Shown here in pieces: positions 19,063 through 28,648 of a stretch of DNA of 64,000 nucleotides. How positions within the stretch are numbered: the stretch's first letter is position 1; every line of letters begins with the position of its first letter. The position numbers and the translations under genes were made by a program. Below the pieces are notes generated by a model, which was given only the letters and a program-made list of their open reading frames with translations, ran no database searches and had not been told where the DNA came from. Origin of the DNA: Neptunomonas marina (GTDB lineage Bacteria > Pseudomonadota > Gammaproteobacteria > Pseudomonadales > Balneatricaceae); the NCBI RefSeq assembly GCF_004005935.1, contig NZ_SACQ01000004.1:62001-126000 (forward strand). Direction: 5' to 3'.

Positions 19063-20043
19063 TTACGTGTTTGCGGCAGGCTGTAATGGCTCGATATGAC
19101 GATTCACAAGATGCTTGCTCCAAATGGCGTCAGGTAAACGATTCACTACCCGCGTCAGGACCGCAACGATCAGGAGCGCCAGCAACATTCTGAACCAAAA
19201 AACCCAGAAAAAGTCCGCACCTAAAACCAACACCAGTAATGTATCCTCGATCATGCTGTGGCACAGCCCAAGCAAACTCATCGATGCGAAAATGTCTTTC
19301 TTTGGCACATGTCCAGCACGTGCTTCTTTAATAAGCAGCCCACCACCGAAAGCAAGGCCAAGGGTAACGCCTACAATTGTGATCGTCGTGGCCTCACGCC
19401 CAATACCTAAGAACTTAAGCACAGGGCGCAGCATCAGCCCCATGAGACGCTCAACCCCCACTACCTTGAGGATCTTCAAAGCGGTCAATAGCACAATAAT
19501 AATCAGCTGAATCATCACCAAGCTTTCTAGCTGACCAACGAACCAAGGCCACAAGCCAGGCTCCGGCAGTGCTGGCTCCCAAACCAGCTGGTTAGGCTCT
19601 TGCAGCAGATTAAAATGCGTCATGATGAGATGGGCTATCCAACCAAACAGGAAACCACCACCAATGCGTAGTAGCAACGTCACCCGTAAACGAATCCCCG
19701 CCTGTTGCGCGATACGCGCTTCGACAGGTAAGCCATGGGCAAGCAGCAGCAGAATCGCGATAACAGTGACTTGCGCGACGGTGAGCATTTCAGTTTGCTG
19801 AGCGTAAAAGAAAACCAGCATACCTGCGTAAATATTGGTCAGGATCGTGGTTGCCCACACCAACCCCATCGATTCCGGTAGCCCGACAACACCCATTAAA
19901 GGCCCCAACAGCAGCGATATATATTCGATCGCCCCCATCTCCTCGAGCACTTTGACAATGATAATCACGGGAATCATAAGCTTAAAAAGGGTGTAGGAAA
20001 CATCCCATATATCACGGCCAAGTTCGCTGAAAAACGCCTTCAC
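19063..20043 (-). CDS. Nucleoside-recognition (Gate) domain membrane protein
   Basis: A polytopic inner-membrane protein with about eight spans and two Gate-type repeats (around 10-140 and 180-320). The family is named after a nucleoside-recognition fold and is usually of unknown substrate. Family-like stretches are TNIYAGMLVFFYAQQ and LSLLGLCHSMIEDTLL in sense. I choose the GTG at 20043 because AGGAG lies 8-9 bases before it. An upstream ATG at 20064 would place that ribosome site inside the gene. It is divergent from an Lrp-type regulator that could control it. Confidence 0.8.
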   Translation of the reverse strand: MKAFFSELGRDIWDVSYTLFKLMIPVIIIVKVLEEMGAIEYISLLLGPLMGVVGLPESMGLVWATTILTNIYAGMLVFFYAQQTEMLTVAQVTVIAILLLLAHGLPVEARIAQQAGIRLRVTLLLRIGGGFLFGWIAHLIMTHFNLLQEPNQLVWEPALPEPGLWPWFVGQLESLVMIQLIIIVLLTALKILKVVGVERLMGLMLRPVLKFLGIGREATTITIVGVTLGLAFGGGLLIKEARAGHVPKKDIFASMSLLGLCHSMIEDTLLVLVLGADFFWVFWFRMLLALLIVAVLTRVVNRLPDAIWSKHLVNRHIEPLQPAANT

Positions 20044-20178
20044 AACGCTATCTCCTTTCATCATCGAGCGCTAAAACGGAGGAGATATCATAAGGAAATA
20101 GAAACTGGCTGTATTTCTTTGTTGGCTACAGTTAACTAATATTATTTCTAAACCGAGCACTTATGACGAATAAAATTA

Positions 20179-20637
20179 ATGCCGATCGATAATGTAGATA
20201 AACGAATCCTCATGCTACTGCAGCAAAACAGCCGTATAACAAACGCTGCACTAGCGGAGGCGGTGGGACTATCCCCTCCTGCTTGCTTAAAGCGGGTTAA
20301 ACGTTTACGCGATACTGGGGTCATAACTCGGGAAGTAGCCCTCCTAGATCCAAAACTCGCCGGTCAAGGTATCACCATGATTGTCGAGGTGGAGGTGGAG
20401 CGCGACCGCAGTGACCTTTTCCAACAAAGCATCCGCCGTATCCGCGCCAGCCGCGAGGTTACGCAGTGTTATCAAGTCACTGGCGAGGTCGACTTTATAT
20501 TGATTGTTAACGTCGAAAGTATGGAGGCATTTCAAGCATTTACTGAACGTGTACTGTATGCTGATCCAAATTTGCGTAAATTTCGCACCTTGATATCAAT
20601 GAATCGCATTAAGTTCACCACAGAGGTGCCGCTGTAA
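20179..20637 (+). CDS. Lrp/AsnC-family transcriptional regulator
   Basis: The 152 residues form an N-terminal winged helix (DKRILMLLQQNSRITNAALAE, with recognition helix LSPPACLKRVKRL) and a C-terminal RAM/ACT-like ligand domain (YQVTGEVDFILIVNVES). Such proteins usually sense an amino acid and control nearby transport or catabolic genes. It is divergent from the nucleoside-recognition membrane protein across 135 bp, which suggests but does not prove that it regulates that gene. The lytic transglycosylase follows on the same strand. Confidence 0.9.
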   Translation: MPIDNVDKRILMLLQQNSRITNAALAEAVGLSPPACLKRVKRLRDTGVITREVALLDPKLAGQGITMIVEVEVERDRSDLFQQSIRRIRASREVTQCYQVTGEVDFILIVNVESMEAFQAFTERVLYADPNLRKFRTLISMNRIKFTTEVPL

Positions 20638-20719
20638 CAGGTATAACATGCATATAACGGAATCATTTGCTGTTTTAACACCGCTACGCCACAGCCAAAA
20701 AATGACATTGGAGCTACCT

Positions 20720-22681
20720 ATGCATATCGCACAATGCTCTAGCAAAACCGCGCTTGTACTCACCGCCGCGCTGTTTTCAACGCTAACCACGGCAAACCTT
20801 GCTTCAGACCGCGCGAACTACCAGCAAGCGCTTACGGCGTTTAATGCCGAGAATACGGCTCAAGCCGACAAACTTACCGCTTCTTTGCGCGGCTACCCGC
20901 TACATCCTTACCTTGAGGCCAAACAATTAAGACGCGACATAGACTCCAATAGCGATACGAAGGTCGCAGATTTTCTGGAGCGCTACCCCAACGCTCCGTT
21001 TGCCAGAGACCTACAAACGACACGTTTAAACCACCTCCACAAAACCCAACAGTGGTCTAAGTTCCATAGCGCTTGGCAACAAAAACCACTCTCAAGTGCA
21101 AAGTACCGCTGCCAAGCCGCTTTTGCCGATTTAAAGTTAGGCAAACGCAAAGCTGCCTTCACGCAAGCGGCTCAGCTTTGGAATGTCGGTTCATCTCAGC
21201 ATGATGCGTGCGACCCACTCTTTAAAGTCTGGATGCAAGCGGGCAATCCAAGCGCGGAGCTTGCTAGAGAGCGCTTCTGGAAAGCTGCAGATGCCCGTAA
21301 TTTGCGCCTCGCGCGCTATCTAGAGAAACTATTAAAGCGCAAAGCTGACAAGCAAGATGCCGCCCTCTTCTTCAAAGCGAGCGCCAATCCTGAGAGCGTT
21401 TTCGAAGAGAAGCAGCTCAAAAAGCGCAACGTACACCATGGCAGCATTGCAGCTTATGCAATCCGTAAGATCGCCCGAAAAGATATCTACAAAGCCGCAG
21501 ACTTATGGCTGGATATGCGTCCAAAGCTCACCATTGAACCGCGCAAAGCCTATAATCTGAACCGTTATTTCGCCATGCGTTTTGCAAAGGGTTATCGCAA
21601 GAATGCAGCGCAGGTACTTGATCAACTCGATCCAGGTTTTGCTGACGATAAAATATCGGAATGGAAAATTCGCCTCGCGTTAGCTGAACAAAACTGGGAT
21701 AGATCGCTTACTTTGATTGGGCAACTTCCAGCGTCGCTCCAAAACTCAAGTCGCTGGCTGTACTGGAAAGAGGTGTTAAAGCAGCGCGTTAATCCGCGCT
21801 ATACGCCAAACTTTGCAGGTGTGCGCCAAGACCGCAGTTTCTATGGCTTCCTCACCTCAGAGATTACCGGAGCACCCTACCAGCTTCACTACGAAGCCGC
21901 GGGTATCACTGAGCAAGAGAAAGCCTCATTCGCACAGCGCGCTGATATCGCTCGGATGCGTGAACTGCTAGCAAACGAGCAAGTTTATGAAGCACGCCGT
22001 GAATGGAATGCTATGGCCTCAAAAGCGAGCAAACGCGATATCCAGACCGCTTCCCATGTCGTCTACGGTTGGGGTTGGTACGATCAAGCGATTCGGGGCG
22101 CGAGCAAGATCAAAGCGTGGAATGATCTTGATATCCGCTTCCCAGTCGCCCATAAACCCCTCTTTGATAAGTGGAGCCAAGATCGCAACATCGATATAAC
22201 GTGGCCAATATCCATCGCTCGCCAAGAAAGCGCGTATGACCGCTATGCCAAGTCCCATGCTGGGGCTCAAGGGCTTATGCAATTGATGCCAGCCACCGCA
22301 AAAGCTACGGCGAAGAAGCACAAGGTGCCCTACAAAAAGCGGGCAGAGCTATTTGAGCCGGATACGAATATTGCGCTAGGTACGGCGTACTTGGCTGAGA
22401 TGCTGAAGTTGTTTGATGGTAATCGTGTGTATGCGACTGCCGCCTATAATGCCGGTCCACACCGCGTAAAACAGTGGCTAGCGGCGCGTGGTGAGCTACC
22501 GCTTGATGCGTGGATCGAAACGATTCCGTTTGATGAAACCCGCAACTATGTGCAAAACGTGCTCTCCTTTGCCGTCATCTATGATGTGCGTAATCAACGT
22601 AAACCAAGTCTCCTCAGCACCGCGGAGGAAGCATTGCTTGCGCTGAATGGTTCTGCTCGCGTTGAAACACGTTATGACTGA
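20720..22681 (+). CDS. slt: Soluble lytic murein transglycosylase
   Basis: Periplasmic enzyme that cleaves the MurNAc-GlcNAc bond of peptidoglycan with release of anhydro-muropeptides. From the ATG at 20720 (GGAG upstream) it has about 653 residues: a signal peptide (to about residue 28), a long alpha-helical superhelix, and a C-terminal catalytic domain. That domain has the catalytic Glu in SIARQESAYDRYAKS, followed by GAQGLMQLMPATAK and YNAGPHRVKQWL. Starts at 20648 or 20702 would put extra residues before the signal peptide. Its stop overlaps the tatD start. Confidence 0.93.
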   Translation: MHIAQCSSKTALVLTAALFSTLTTANLASDRANYQQALTAFNAENTAQADKLTASLRGYPLHPYLEAKQLRRDIDSNSDTKVADFLERYPNAPFARDLQTTRLNHLHKTQQWSKFHSAWQQKPLSSAKYRCQAAFADLKLGKRKAAFTQAAQLWNVGSSQHDACDPLFKVWMQAGNPSAELARERFWKAADARNLRLARYLEKLLKRKADKQDAALFFKASANPESVFEEKQLKKRNVHHGSIAAYAIRKIARKDIYKAADLWLDMRPKLTIEPRKAYNLNRYFAMRFAKGYRKNAAQVLDQLDPGFADDKISEWKIRLALAEQNWDRSLTLIGQLPASLQNSSRWLYWKEVLKQRVNPRYTPNFAGVRQDRSFYGFLTSEITGAPYQLHYEAAGITEQEKASFAQRADIARMRELLANEQVYEARREWNAMASKASKRDIQTASHVVYGWGWYDQAIRGASKIKAWNDLDIRFPVAHKPLFDKWSQDRNIDITWPISIARQESAYDRYAKSHAGAQGLMQLMPATAKATAKKHKVPYKKRAELFEPDTNIALGTAYLAEMLKLFDGNRVYATAAYNAGPHRVKQWLAARGELPLDAWIETIPFDETRNYVQNVLSFAVIYDVRNQRKPSLLSTAEEALLALNGSARVETRYD

Positions 22682-23457
22682 GCTGATCGATATCGGTGTG
22701 AACCTAACGGATAAACGCTTCGCACAGGACCAAGCGGCTGTTGTTGCGCGCGCAAGGGATGCCGGAGTCAACCAGATGATCATCACCTGCACGGCATTAG
22801 AGATGGCGGAGCAGGTGATCTCTCTTGCCGAAGAGCATCACGTTTATGCCACTATGGGCATTCATCCTCACGATGCATCATCCTTCTCCGACAGCACCTA
22901 TATAGCCCTGAAAACCTTAGCTCTACACCCACGGGTGGTTGCAATAGGTGAAACCGGCCTCGACTTTAATCGCAACTTCTCTTCACCCAAGGAGCAAATA
23001 TTCGCGTTTTCTGAGCAACTCAAATTAGCGTCTGAGCTGCAGCTCCCCCTGTTTCTACACGAGCGTGATGCCACAGCTACACAGCTTGAACTGCTGGCAA
23101 ATGCCGACCTGAGTAATGGAGGTGTCCTACACTGTTTTACCGGAGATCAAGCCGCGCTCGAAGCTTATTCTAGCGCTTGGGTTGCATATCGGCATCACGG
23201 GATGGGTTTGCGATGAAAGACGCGGAGAAGCACTGCAAAAGCTTGTGCCATTGATCCCTAGCGATCGCCTGCTCATCGAAACAGACGCGCCTTACCTTTT
23301 GCCAAGAGACTATCGCCCCAAACCCAAGAAAGGCCGCAACGAGCCGAGTTTGCTGCCCCACATTCTTGATACGGTGGCTTTACTGCGCGGAGATGATCCA
23401 GCAGTACTTGCCCAACAAGTCTCCCGAAATAGCCAAGCGCTATTTAAGATCGGATGA
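22674..23457 (+). pseudogene. tatD: tatD-family DNase, interrupted by a one-base frameshift
   Basis: Two frames together give a full-length TatD-type metal-dependent nuclease. The first starts at ATG 22674, overlapping the slt stop, and carries IDIGVNLTDKRFAQDQ, MGIHPHDASS and GETGLDFNRNFS up to [14 protein letters not shown]. The match then moves to the +1 frame with [19 protein letters not shown] and [12 protein letters not shown] to the end. The join lies at about 23166-23171, where one extra T explains the shift exactly and restores the family spacing. It is either a real loss or a sequence error. The 3' end overlaps the glutaredoxin gene by 18 bases. Confidence 0.88.
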
Positions 23458-23712
23458 ACTTTCGCCAGCAGCGCAACCTTCCAGAAACGCGATGAGTTGC
23501 GGCTGATCAAAAGGCCAGCAAATTTCCGCCCCTGAGGTCTCATGCTGCAACACTGGAATAGTGTTACCATATCGCGCCAATAAGTTATCATCGTAAGCAA
23601 TATCAACGATATCAACTTGATGACACGAGGCATCCATCGTCACAACGAGTAGCTGCTCAGCGAGCTCACATAAATGACAATGAGAAGTACTAAAAAGTAG
23701 ATAGCTATCCAT
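23440..23712 (-). CDS. Glutaredoxin-like protein (DUF836 type)
   Basis: A 90-residue thioredoxin-fold protein with the active-site pair in [15 protein letters not shown] (about residues 8-22) and the cis-Pro segment NTIPVLQH (about 50-57). These small glutaredoxin-like proteins reduce disulfides or bind glutathione; the partner is unknown. It is cytoplasmic with no signal peptide. Its last 18 bases overlap the end of the frameshifted tatD gene in the opposite direction. Confidence 0.8.
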   Translation of the reverse strand: MDSYLLFSTSHCHLCELAEQLLVVTMDASCHQVDIVDIAYDDNLLARYGNTIPVLQHETSGAEICWPFDQPQLIAFLEGCAAGESSSDLK

Positions 23713-23831
23713 AAATATTCGACTACACTCAAACTAAAAATCGCGACCTCATTCGCGAGCCGCGCCGCGTCGCTAGCCATGATATCAGTAAGGACTGTTG
23801 TTTTTTATCCTTTAAGCCGTCTTGGAATTTT

Positions 23832-24371
23832 ATGAAACCAAAGATTACTCCTATAGACCACGAAGTCTCTCTCGAAGACGATGAGTTTATCGTCAGCAAA
23901 ACCGATACCCGTGGTTTGATCACCTATGTAAACAGAACCTTTATGCGCATTTCAGGGTTCTCAGAGCCTGAGCTATTAGGTATCCAACACAATATTATCC
24001 GTCACCCCGATATGCCACGTGGAGCCTTTAAACTGCTCTGGGACACATTAAAAGAGGGAGACGAGTTCTTTGCTTATGTTAAAAACCTGTGCAAAGACGG
24101 CAGCTACTACTGGGTATTTGCCAATATCACACCCGACTATGACTCACGTGGCAACTTACGTGGTTACTATTCGGTGCGGCGCAAGCCGAGTAGAGAGGCG
24201 GTTGATACCATCATCCCTGTTTACGAAGAGATGCTCAGAATAGAAAAAAACAGTACGACAAAAGAGGCGATGACACATTCCATTGCGTATCTGACAGAGC
24301 AGGTGTCTCATGCCGGCGTCACCTATCAGGACTGGATGTTACAGCTAAATAGCAGCGAGGTTGAGCGATAA
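23832..24371 (+). CDS. Aer-type PAS sensor protein (stand-alone)
   Basis: A 179-residue cytoplasmic protein, almost all one PAS domain of the kind found at the N-terminus of the redox receptor Aer. Typical stretches are [34 protein letters not shown] and [15 protein letters not shown]. Aer PAS domains bind FAD and report redox state. A C-terminal helical tail of about 45 residues follows. It has no membrane span or signalling domain of its own. The stop is 2 bases before the start of a membrane chemoreceptor, so the two probably work as one receptor. Confidence 0.88.
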   Translation: MKPKITPIDHEVSLEDDEFIVSKTDTRGLITYVNRTFMRISGFSEPELLGIQHNIIRHPDMPRGAFKLLWDTLKEGDEFFAYVKNLCKDGSYYWVFANITPDYDSRGNLRGYYSVRRKPSREAVDTIIPVYEEMLRIEKNSTTKEAMTHSIAYLTEQVSHAGVTYQDWMLQLNSSEVER

Positions 24372-24373
24372 AC

Positions 24374-25876
24374 ATGACTATCTCTTCTGCCCAAAAAGCT
24401 GGCGTGAGCGCCGGTACCGCCTTTTTACGAGCACGCGAGCGCTACTACTGTATCGCATTTTTCCTAGTCGCGTTGATTAGCTCAATTGTTGTCATTAGCC
24501 ACTATGAGTTCAACCTGCTGTGGCTCATCCCTCCCGCTATCAACTGTGTACTTGCTGTGTTGTTTTTACGCGGCTCTGGGCGCTCCTACGATGTGTTAGA
24601 GCGTATCTATGAAACTCTCTCTCAAGCCAATAAAGGCGGCTTTGATGCCCGTATCACGCGCACAGCCAAGCTAGGCGAAGTTGGCAAAGTTGCTTGGGAG
24701 GTGAACGACTTCCTCGATAAGGTTGAATCCTACTTCAAAGAGGTCGACTCCTGTTTCAGCCACGTTAGCCGCGGCCAGTTTAACCGTACAGCACAACCGC
24801 AAGGCCTGCCGGGCTTGCTTAAACAATCGCTGCAAAATATTAATTTGTCGATCAATGAGATGGGGAAAGGTGTCGGATTATTGGCCGCAAATGAGCTGCA
24901 CTCAGAGCTGCACTCACTCAATACTAGCCACCTTATCAATAACTTACGCCAAACACAGCAAGACTTGATCAGTATTGGCGATGAGCTTGCCAGAGTCGAA
25001 GCCATCGCCAATGACAACGGCACAGCCGCTGAAAGCAGCCAAGGCGCCGTGCAGCAAATGGTGACGGCGCTGGCAAATATCACAGCAACCATTAACTCCG
25101 TGGCTGAAGTGGTACATAAGCTTGGGGAAGATAGCGCCAGAGTGAAAGAATCACTGTCGATCATCACCGACATTGCTGATCAGACCAACCTGCTCGCTCT
25201 GAATGCTGCGATTGAAGCCGCACGTGCGGGTGAGCAAGGCCGAGGTTTTGCTGTCGTCGCAGATGAAGTTAAAGCCCTATCTAAACGCACCAAAGAAGCA
25301 GCGATTGATGTCAGCGGCACAATCAATACTTTCAGTGACCGCGTTGAAGAGATGGTGGTTCAAGCACAAGTCTCCAATGATACAGCCAATGAAGTAAGCT
25401 CGCTGGTAAACGGTTTTAAAACGCAATTCGATACCTTCTCTGTTGGTGCCAAAGATACCGTCAATGCGGTCAGCAGCGCGAAAAACCGTGCTTTCGCCTC
25501 ATTGGTCAAAGCAGACCACGTTATCTACAAACAAAACGGTTATCTTGCTTTAGATCACAGCCAAGACCGCACCGCCGAGATCGAAGCGATTACCAAATCC
25601 CATCATTCCTGCCGCCTTGGCGTTTGGTACTACGAGGGCGAAGGCTCAGAAGCATTCTCTGCCACGCCATCCTATCGCAAGCTCGAAGAGCCACATGCAG
25701 TTGTCCACCGAGAAGTTCAACGGGCCGTTTCGCTGCGCGATGCAGACTGGGCAAACAACCGTGCCATCAAGCAAGAGATCGTCTCGGCAATGACAACAGC
25801 CGAAGAGCAGAGCTACAAAATTCTGCAATATATTGACGATATGATTGAGGAAGTGAAGGAGTACAACCAAGGCTAA
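24374..25876 (+). CDS. Methyl-accepting chemotaxis protein with C-terminal CZB zinc-binding domain
   Basis: The 500-residue product has one or two close membrane segments near the N-terminus (about 28-65) with almost no periplasmic part. A HAMP-like linker and coiled-coil signalling domain follow, with the hairpin tip [20 protein letters not shown] and [17 protein letters not shown] to bind CheW and CheA. A CZB domain at about 375-470 ([25 protein letters not shown]) holds three His and one Cys for zinc. It lacks a sensor of its own. The PAS protein 2 bases upstream probably supplies it. Confidence 0.92.
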   Translation: MTISSAQKAGVSAGTAFLRARERYYCIAFFLVALISSIVVISHYEFNLLWLIPPAINCVLAVLFLRGSGRSYDVLERIYETLSQANKGGFDARITRTAKLGEVGKVAWEVNDFLDKVESYFKEVDSCFSHVSRGQFNRTAQPQGLPGLLKQSLQNINLSINEMGKGVGLLAANELHSELHSLNTSHLINNLRQTQQDLISIGDELARVEAIANDNGTAAESSQGAVQQMVTALANITATINSVAEVVHKLGEDSARVKESLSIITDIADQTNLLALNAAIEAARAGEQGRGFAVVADEVKALSKRTKEAAIDVSGTINTFSDRVEEMVVQAQVSNDTANEVSSLVNGFKTQFDTFSVGAKDTVNAVSSAKNRAFASLVKADHVIYKQNGYLALDHSQDRTAEIEAITKSHHSCRLGVWYYEGEGSEAFSATPSYRKLEEPHAVVHREVQRAVSLRDADWANNRAIKQEIVSAMTTAEEQSYKILQYIDDMIEEVKEYNQG

Positions 25877-26045
25877 AGTTGAATTTGTTCAGGGATTGAT
25901 TCGCTTGCAGCGCCTGATCTGCGGGGATATGCTCAAAAAACAGTCGTCTACTGGAAGAGACACCCGCGATCACTGATCTGCTTAGCCAGAACCATTGTTG
26001 TATAAAAGGGCAGGCGCTGCGCAGATGGAAGAAGAAGGCAGTTTC

Positions 26046-27788
26046 ATGGAAAATAACAGCAATATCCTCGCTAATCAGCAAGAGCTTATTAACTACGTTA
26101 ATCAAGAGACCCAAAAAATTCTCGAAAACTTCTCCCAAGCCGGTGGAGAGCACATCTACAGCCAATTCACACAGTCGTGGATGGAGATGGTTAACCGCTC
26201 AATGGAAGACCCTACCGCTTGGGTGAAAGTCATCACCGACTACCAACAAGCACAGCTAAATCTTTGGCAACGTATGCTATCAGGGCAATCCGACGCAGAG
26301 CCGCTGGTAGCGCCTAGCCCAGGGGACCGCCGTTTTAACGGCGAAGAGTGGTCAAGCAACCCGGTTTTTAGCTACATCAAGCAGTCTTACCTCCTGGGCT
26401 CAAAGCTTCTGCAAGATATGGCTCACCATGCGAACCTTTCGGAAGGTGAACAGAAGAAACTAGAGTTCTACACGCAGCAATATATCGATGCGATGTCACC
26501 CACCAACTTTGCTGCAACCAACCCTGAAGTGCTGCAAGATGCATTGGAAACAAAAGGCCAAAGCCTAATTGATGGTTTGCAGAACCTACTTGGTGATATC
26601 GAGAAAGGCCGCATCTCGATGACAGACGAAAGTGCGTTTGTGATTGGTGAAAATATCGCCACCACTGAAGGCGCGGTCGTATACGAGTGCGAGCTTTTCC
26701 AACTACTGCAATACAAGCCCACAACCGAGCAAGTATTCGAAAAGCCGACGCTGATTATCCCGCCGTGCATCAACAAGTACTACATTCTTGACCTGCAAGA
26801 ACACAATTCATTTGTGAAGTACTGCGTCGATCAAGGCCAAAATACCTTCCTAATCTCTTGGTTGAACCCAACCACCGAGCAAAGCGAGATTAGTTGGGAC
26901 GATTACGTTGGTGATGGGGTATTAAAGGCGATTGAAGTCGTTAAAGAGATCTCCGCCTCCAACAAATTGAACACTGTTGCTTGGTGTATTGGGGGCACGC
27001 TAACCGCTTCAGCACTCGCTGTTATGGCGCATCGCAAAGATACTAGCGTTACATCCGCCACTTTCTTGACCACTCTTACTGACTTCCAAGACCCGGGTGA
27101 TCTGTGCGTGTTTATCGACGAGCAGCAGGTCAAGCAGCTTGAGAATAAGGTCAACAACCAAGGCTACCTCTCTGGCCGAGAGCTTGCGACATCGTTCAAT
27201 ATGCTGCGCTCAAACGACCTGATCTGGTCTTACGTTGTTAATAATTACTTAAAGGGCAAGCAACCAGCACCTTTCGATATTCTCTATTGGAACGGTGATT
27301 CAACAAACTTACCGGCCAATATGTATACCTATTACATCAACAAGATGTACTTAGAGAATAAGTTGGTCGCGAAAGATGAACTGACGATTTGCGGTGCACC
27401 GATTGATCTAAAACGTATCAAAACGCCGTGCTACTTCCTTTCAACAATCGAAGACCATATCGCCCCTTGGAAAGGCACCTACATTGGTGCTGAGCACTTT
27501 GGCGGCACGGTCGAGTTCGTGCTAGGTGCCAGCGGCCATGTGGCCGGCGTCATCAACCCAGCTGCGAAAAATCGCCGCAACTTCTGGGTGAAAGGCGAAG
27601 CAGGCCAAGGGCCTGACCACTGGCTAGAAACAGCAGAGCGCGTGGAAGGTTCGTGGTGGCCAAACTGGATTGAATGGCATAAACGCCGCGGCGGTAAAAA
27701 AGTGGCGGCGCCAACCAGCTATGGTAACAGTGACTACTCAGTCGTTGAGCCAGCACCAGGGCGCTATGTCAAAGTTAAAATCGACTAA
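26046..27788 (+). CDS. phaC: Class I poly(3-hydroxyalkanoate) synthase
   Basis: Polymerises hydroxyacyl-CoA into polyester storage granules. From the ATG at 26046 (AAGAAGG upstream) the protein has about 580 residues: an N-terminal PhaC domain and an alpha/beta-hydrolase core. The lipase-box-like AWCIGGTL carries the catalytic Cys, EDHIAPWKG the Asp and SGHVAGVINP the His. An in-frame start at 25995 would add 17 residues. No phaA, phaB, phasin or phaR gene is adjacent, so monomer supply is encoded elsewhere. A strong terminator follows. Confidence 0.93.
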   Translation: MENNSNILANQQELINYVNQETQKILENFSQAGGEHIYSQFTQSWMEMVNRSMEDPTAWVKVITDYQQAQLNLWQRMLSGQSDAEPLVAPSPGDRRFNGEEWSSNPVFSYIKQSYLLGSKLLQDMAHHANLSEGEQKKLEFYTQQYIDAMSPTNFAATNPEVLQDALETKGQSLIDGLQNLLGDIEKGRISMTDESAFVIGENIATTEGAVVYECELFQLLQYKPTTEQVFEKPTLIIPPCINKYYILDLQEHNSFVKYCVDQGQNTFLISWLNPTTEQSEISWDDYVGDGVLKAIEVVKEISASNKLNTVAWCIGGTLTASALAVMAHRKDTSVTSATFLTTLTDFQDPGDLCVFIDEQQVKQLENKVNNQGYLSGRELATSFNMLRSNDLIWSYVVNNYLKGKQPAPFDILYWNGDSTNLPANMYTYYINKMYLENKLVAKDELTICGAPIDLKRIKTPCYFLSTIEDHIAPWKGTYIGAEHFGGTVEFVLGASGHVAGVINPAAKNRRNFWVKGEAGQGPDHWLETAERVEGSWWPNWIEWHKRRGGKKVAAPTSYGNSDYSVVEPAPGRYVKVKID

Positions 27789-27810
27789 TATACGGCTCCG
27801 GTAAGATGAT

Positions 27811-27836
27811 AAGCCCCTGTAATGCAGGGGCTTTTT
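27811..27836 (+). terminator. Intrinsic terminator after phaC
   Basis: A 9-bp stem (AAGCCCCTG with CAGGGGCTT) and a 5-base loop are followed by TTTC. It lies 22 bases after the phaC stop. Confidence 0.75.
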
Positions 27837-27881
27837 CATTTAAGCTCTAACCAAAGAGTGTGACTTTTCAAGGAGTTCGTG

Positions 27882-28637
27882 ATGAGTAAAATCGACTGGG
27901 CAAACACTCATGGGGCGGTTTGGCGAGCGTCTCGGCGCCGCTTACGTGCCATCGCTAACCTCGACCCGATCCGGCCAGAGCAACTGCTAGGTGTTGAGCG
28001 CCAAATGCAGCAGCTTATGCAAAATACCGAACGTTTTTTAGTCCAGAAACCTGCGAATAACGCGCTTCTATGGGGCTCCCGAGGTACAGGGAAATCCTCG
28101 CTTATCAAGGCCATGCTCAACCATTACGCGCTTCGCGGTTTACGCATGATAGAGATCGACAAAGCGGACCTGCAAGACCTACCCGACATCGTTGATGAGC
28201 TGCGTGCCCTGCCCTATCGTTTCGTTATCTATTGTGACGACCTCTCATTTGATGAAGGTGACACCAGTTATCGTCCGCTAAAAAGCGTGCTGGAGGGCTC
28301 ATTGGAGCTACCCCCAGAGAACATCTTGATCTACGCCAGCTCTAATCGGCGCCACCTTGTTCCCGAAACCAAACAAGACAACCAGCAGGTCAAAAGCGTG
28401 GGTACGGAGTTGCATCTTGGCGATGCCATTGAAGAAAAAATCTCTCTATCTGACCGGTTTGGACTGTGGTTATCTTTCTACCCTATCGACCAACCTGCCT
28501 ATCTCAACATTGTTGATAGCCTTTTTCCTACCCACCACGACCGCGCTCAGCTACACTCCGACGCGATACGGTTTGCCCACTCTAAAGGCATTCGTAGCGG
28601 TCGAACTGCTAAGCAGTTTTTCAATAGTTACAGTTAA
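27882..28637 (+). CDS. AAA-type ATPase, DUF815 family
   Basis: A 251-residue cytoplasmic ATPase of the DUF815 family with Walker A GSRGTGKSS (about 66-74), Walker B FVIYCDDLSFD (about 115-125) and sensor-like ILIYASSNRRHL. Its biological role is unknown. The ATG at 27882 follows AAGGAG; a GTG one codon earlier is also possible. The MATE transporter gene begins 11 bases after its stop, so the two may be co-transcribed, but a functional link is not evident. Confidence 0.87.
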   Translation: MSKIDWANTHGAVWRASRRRLRAIANLDPIRPEQLLGVERQMQQLMQNTERFLVQKPANNALLWGSRGTGKSSLIKAMLNHYALRGLRMIEIDKADLQDLPDIVDELRALPYRFVIYCDDLSFDEGDTSYRPLKSVLEGSLELPPENILIYASSNRRHLVPETKQDNQQVKSVGTELHLGDAIEEKISLSDRFGLWLSFYPIDQPAYLNIVDSLFPTHHDRAQLHSDAIRFAHSKGIRSGRTAKQFFNSYS

Positions 28638-28648
28638 ACGAGATCATT

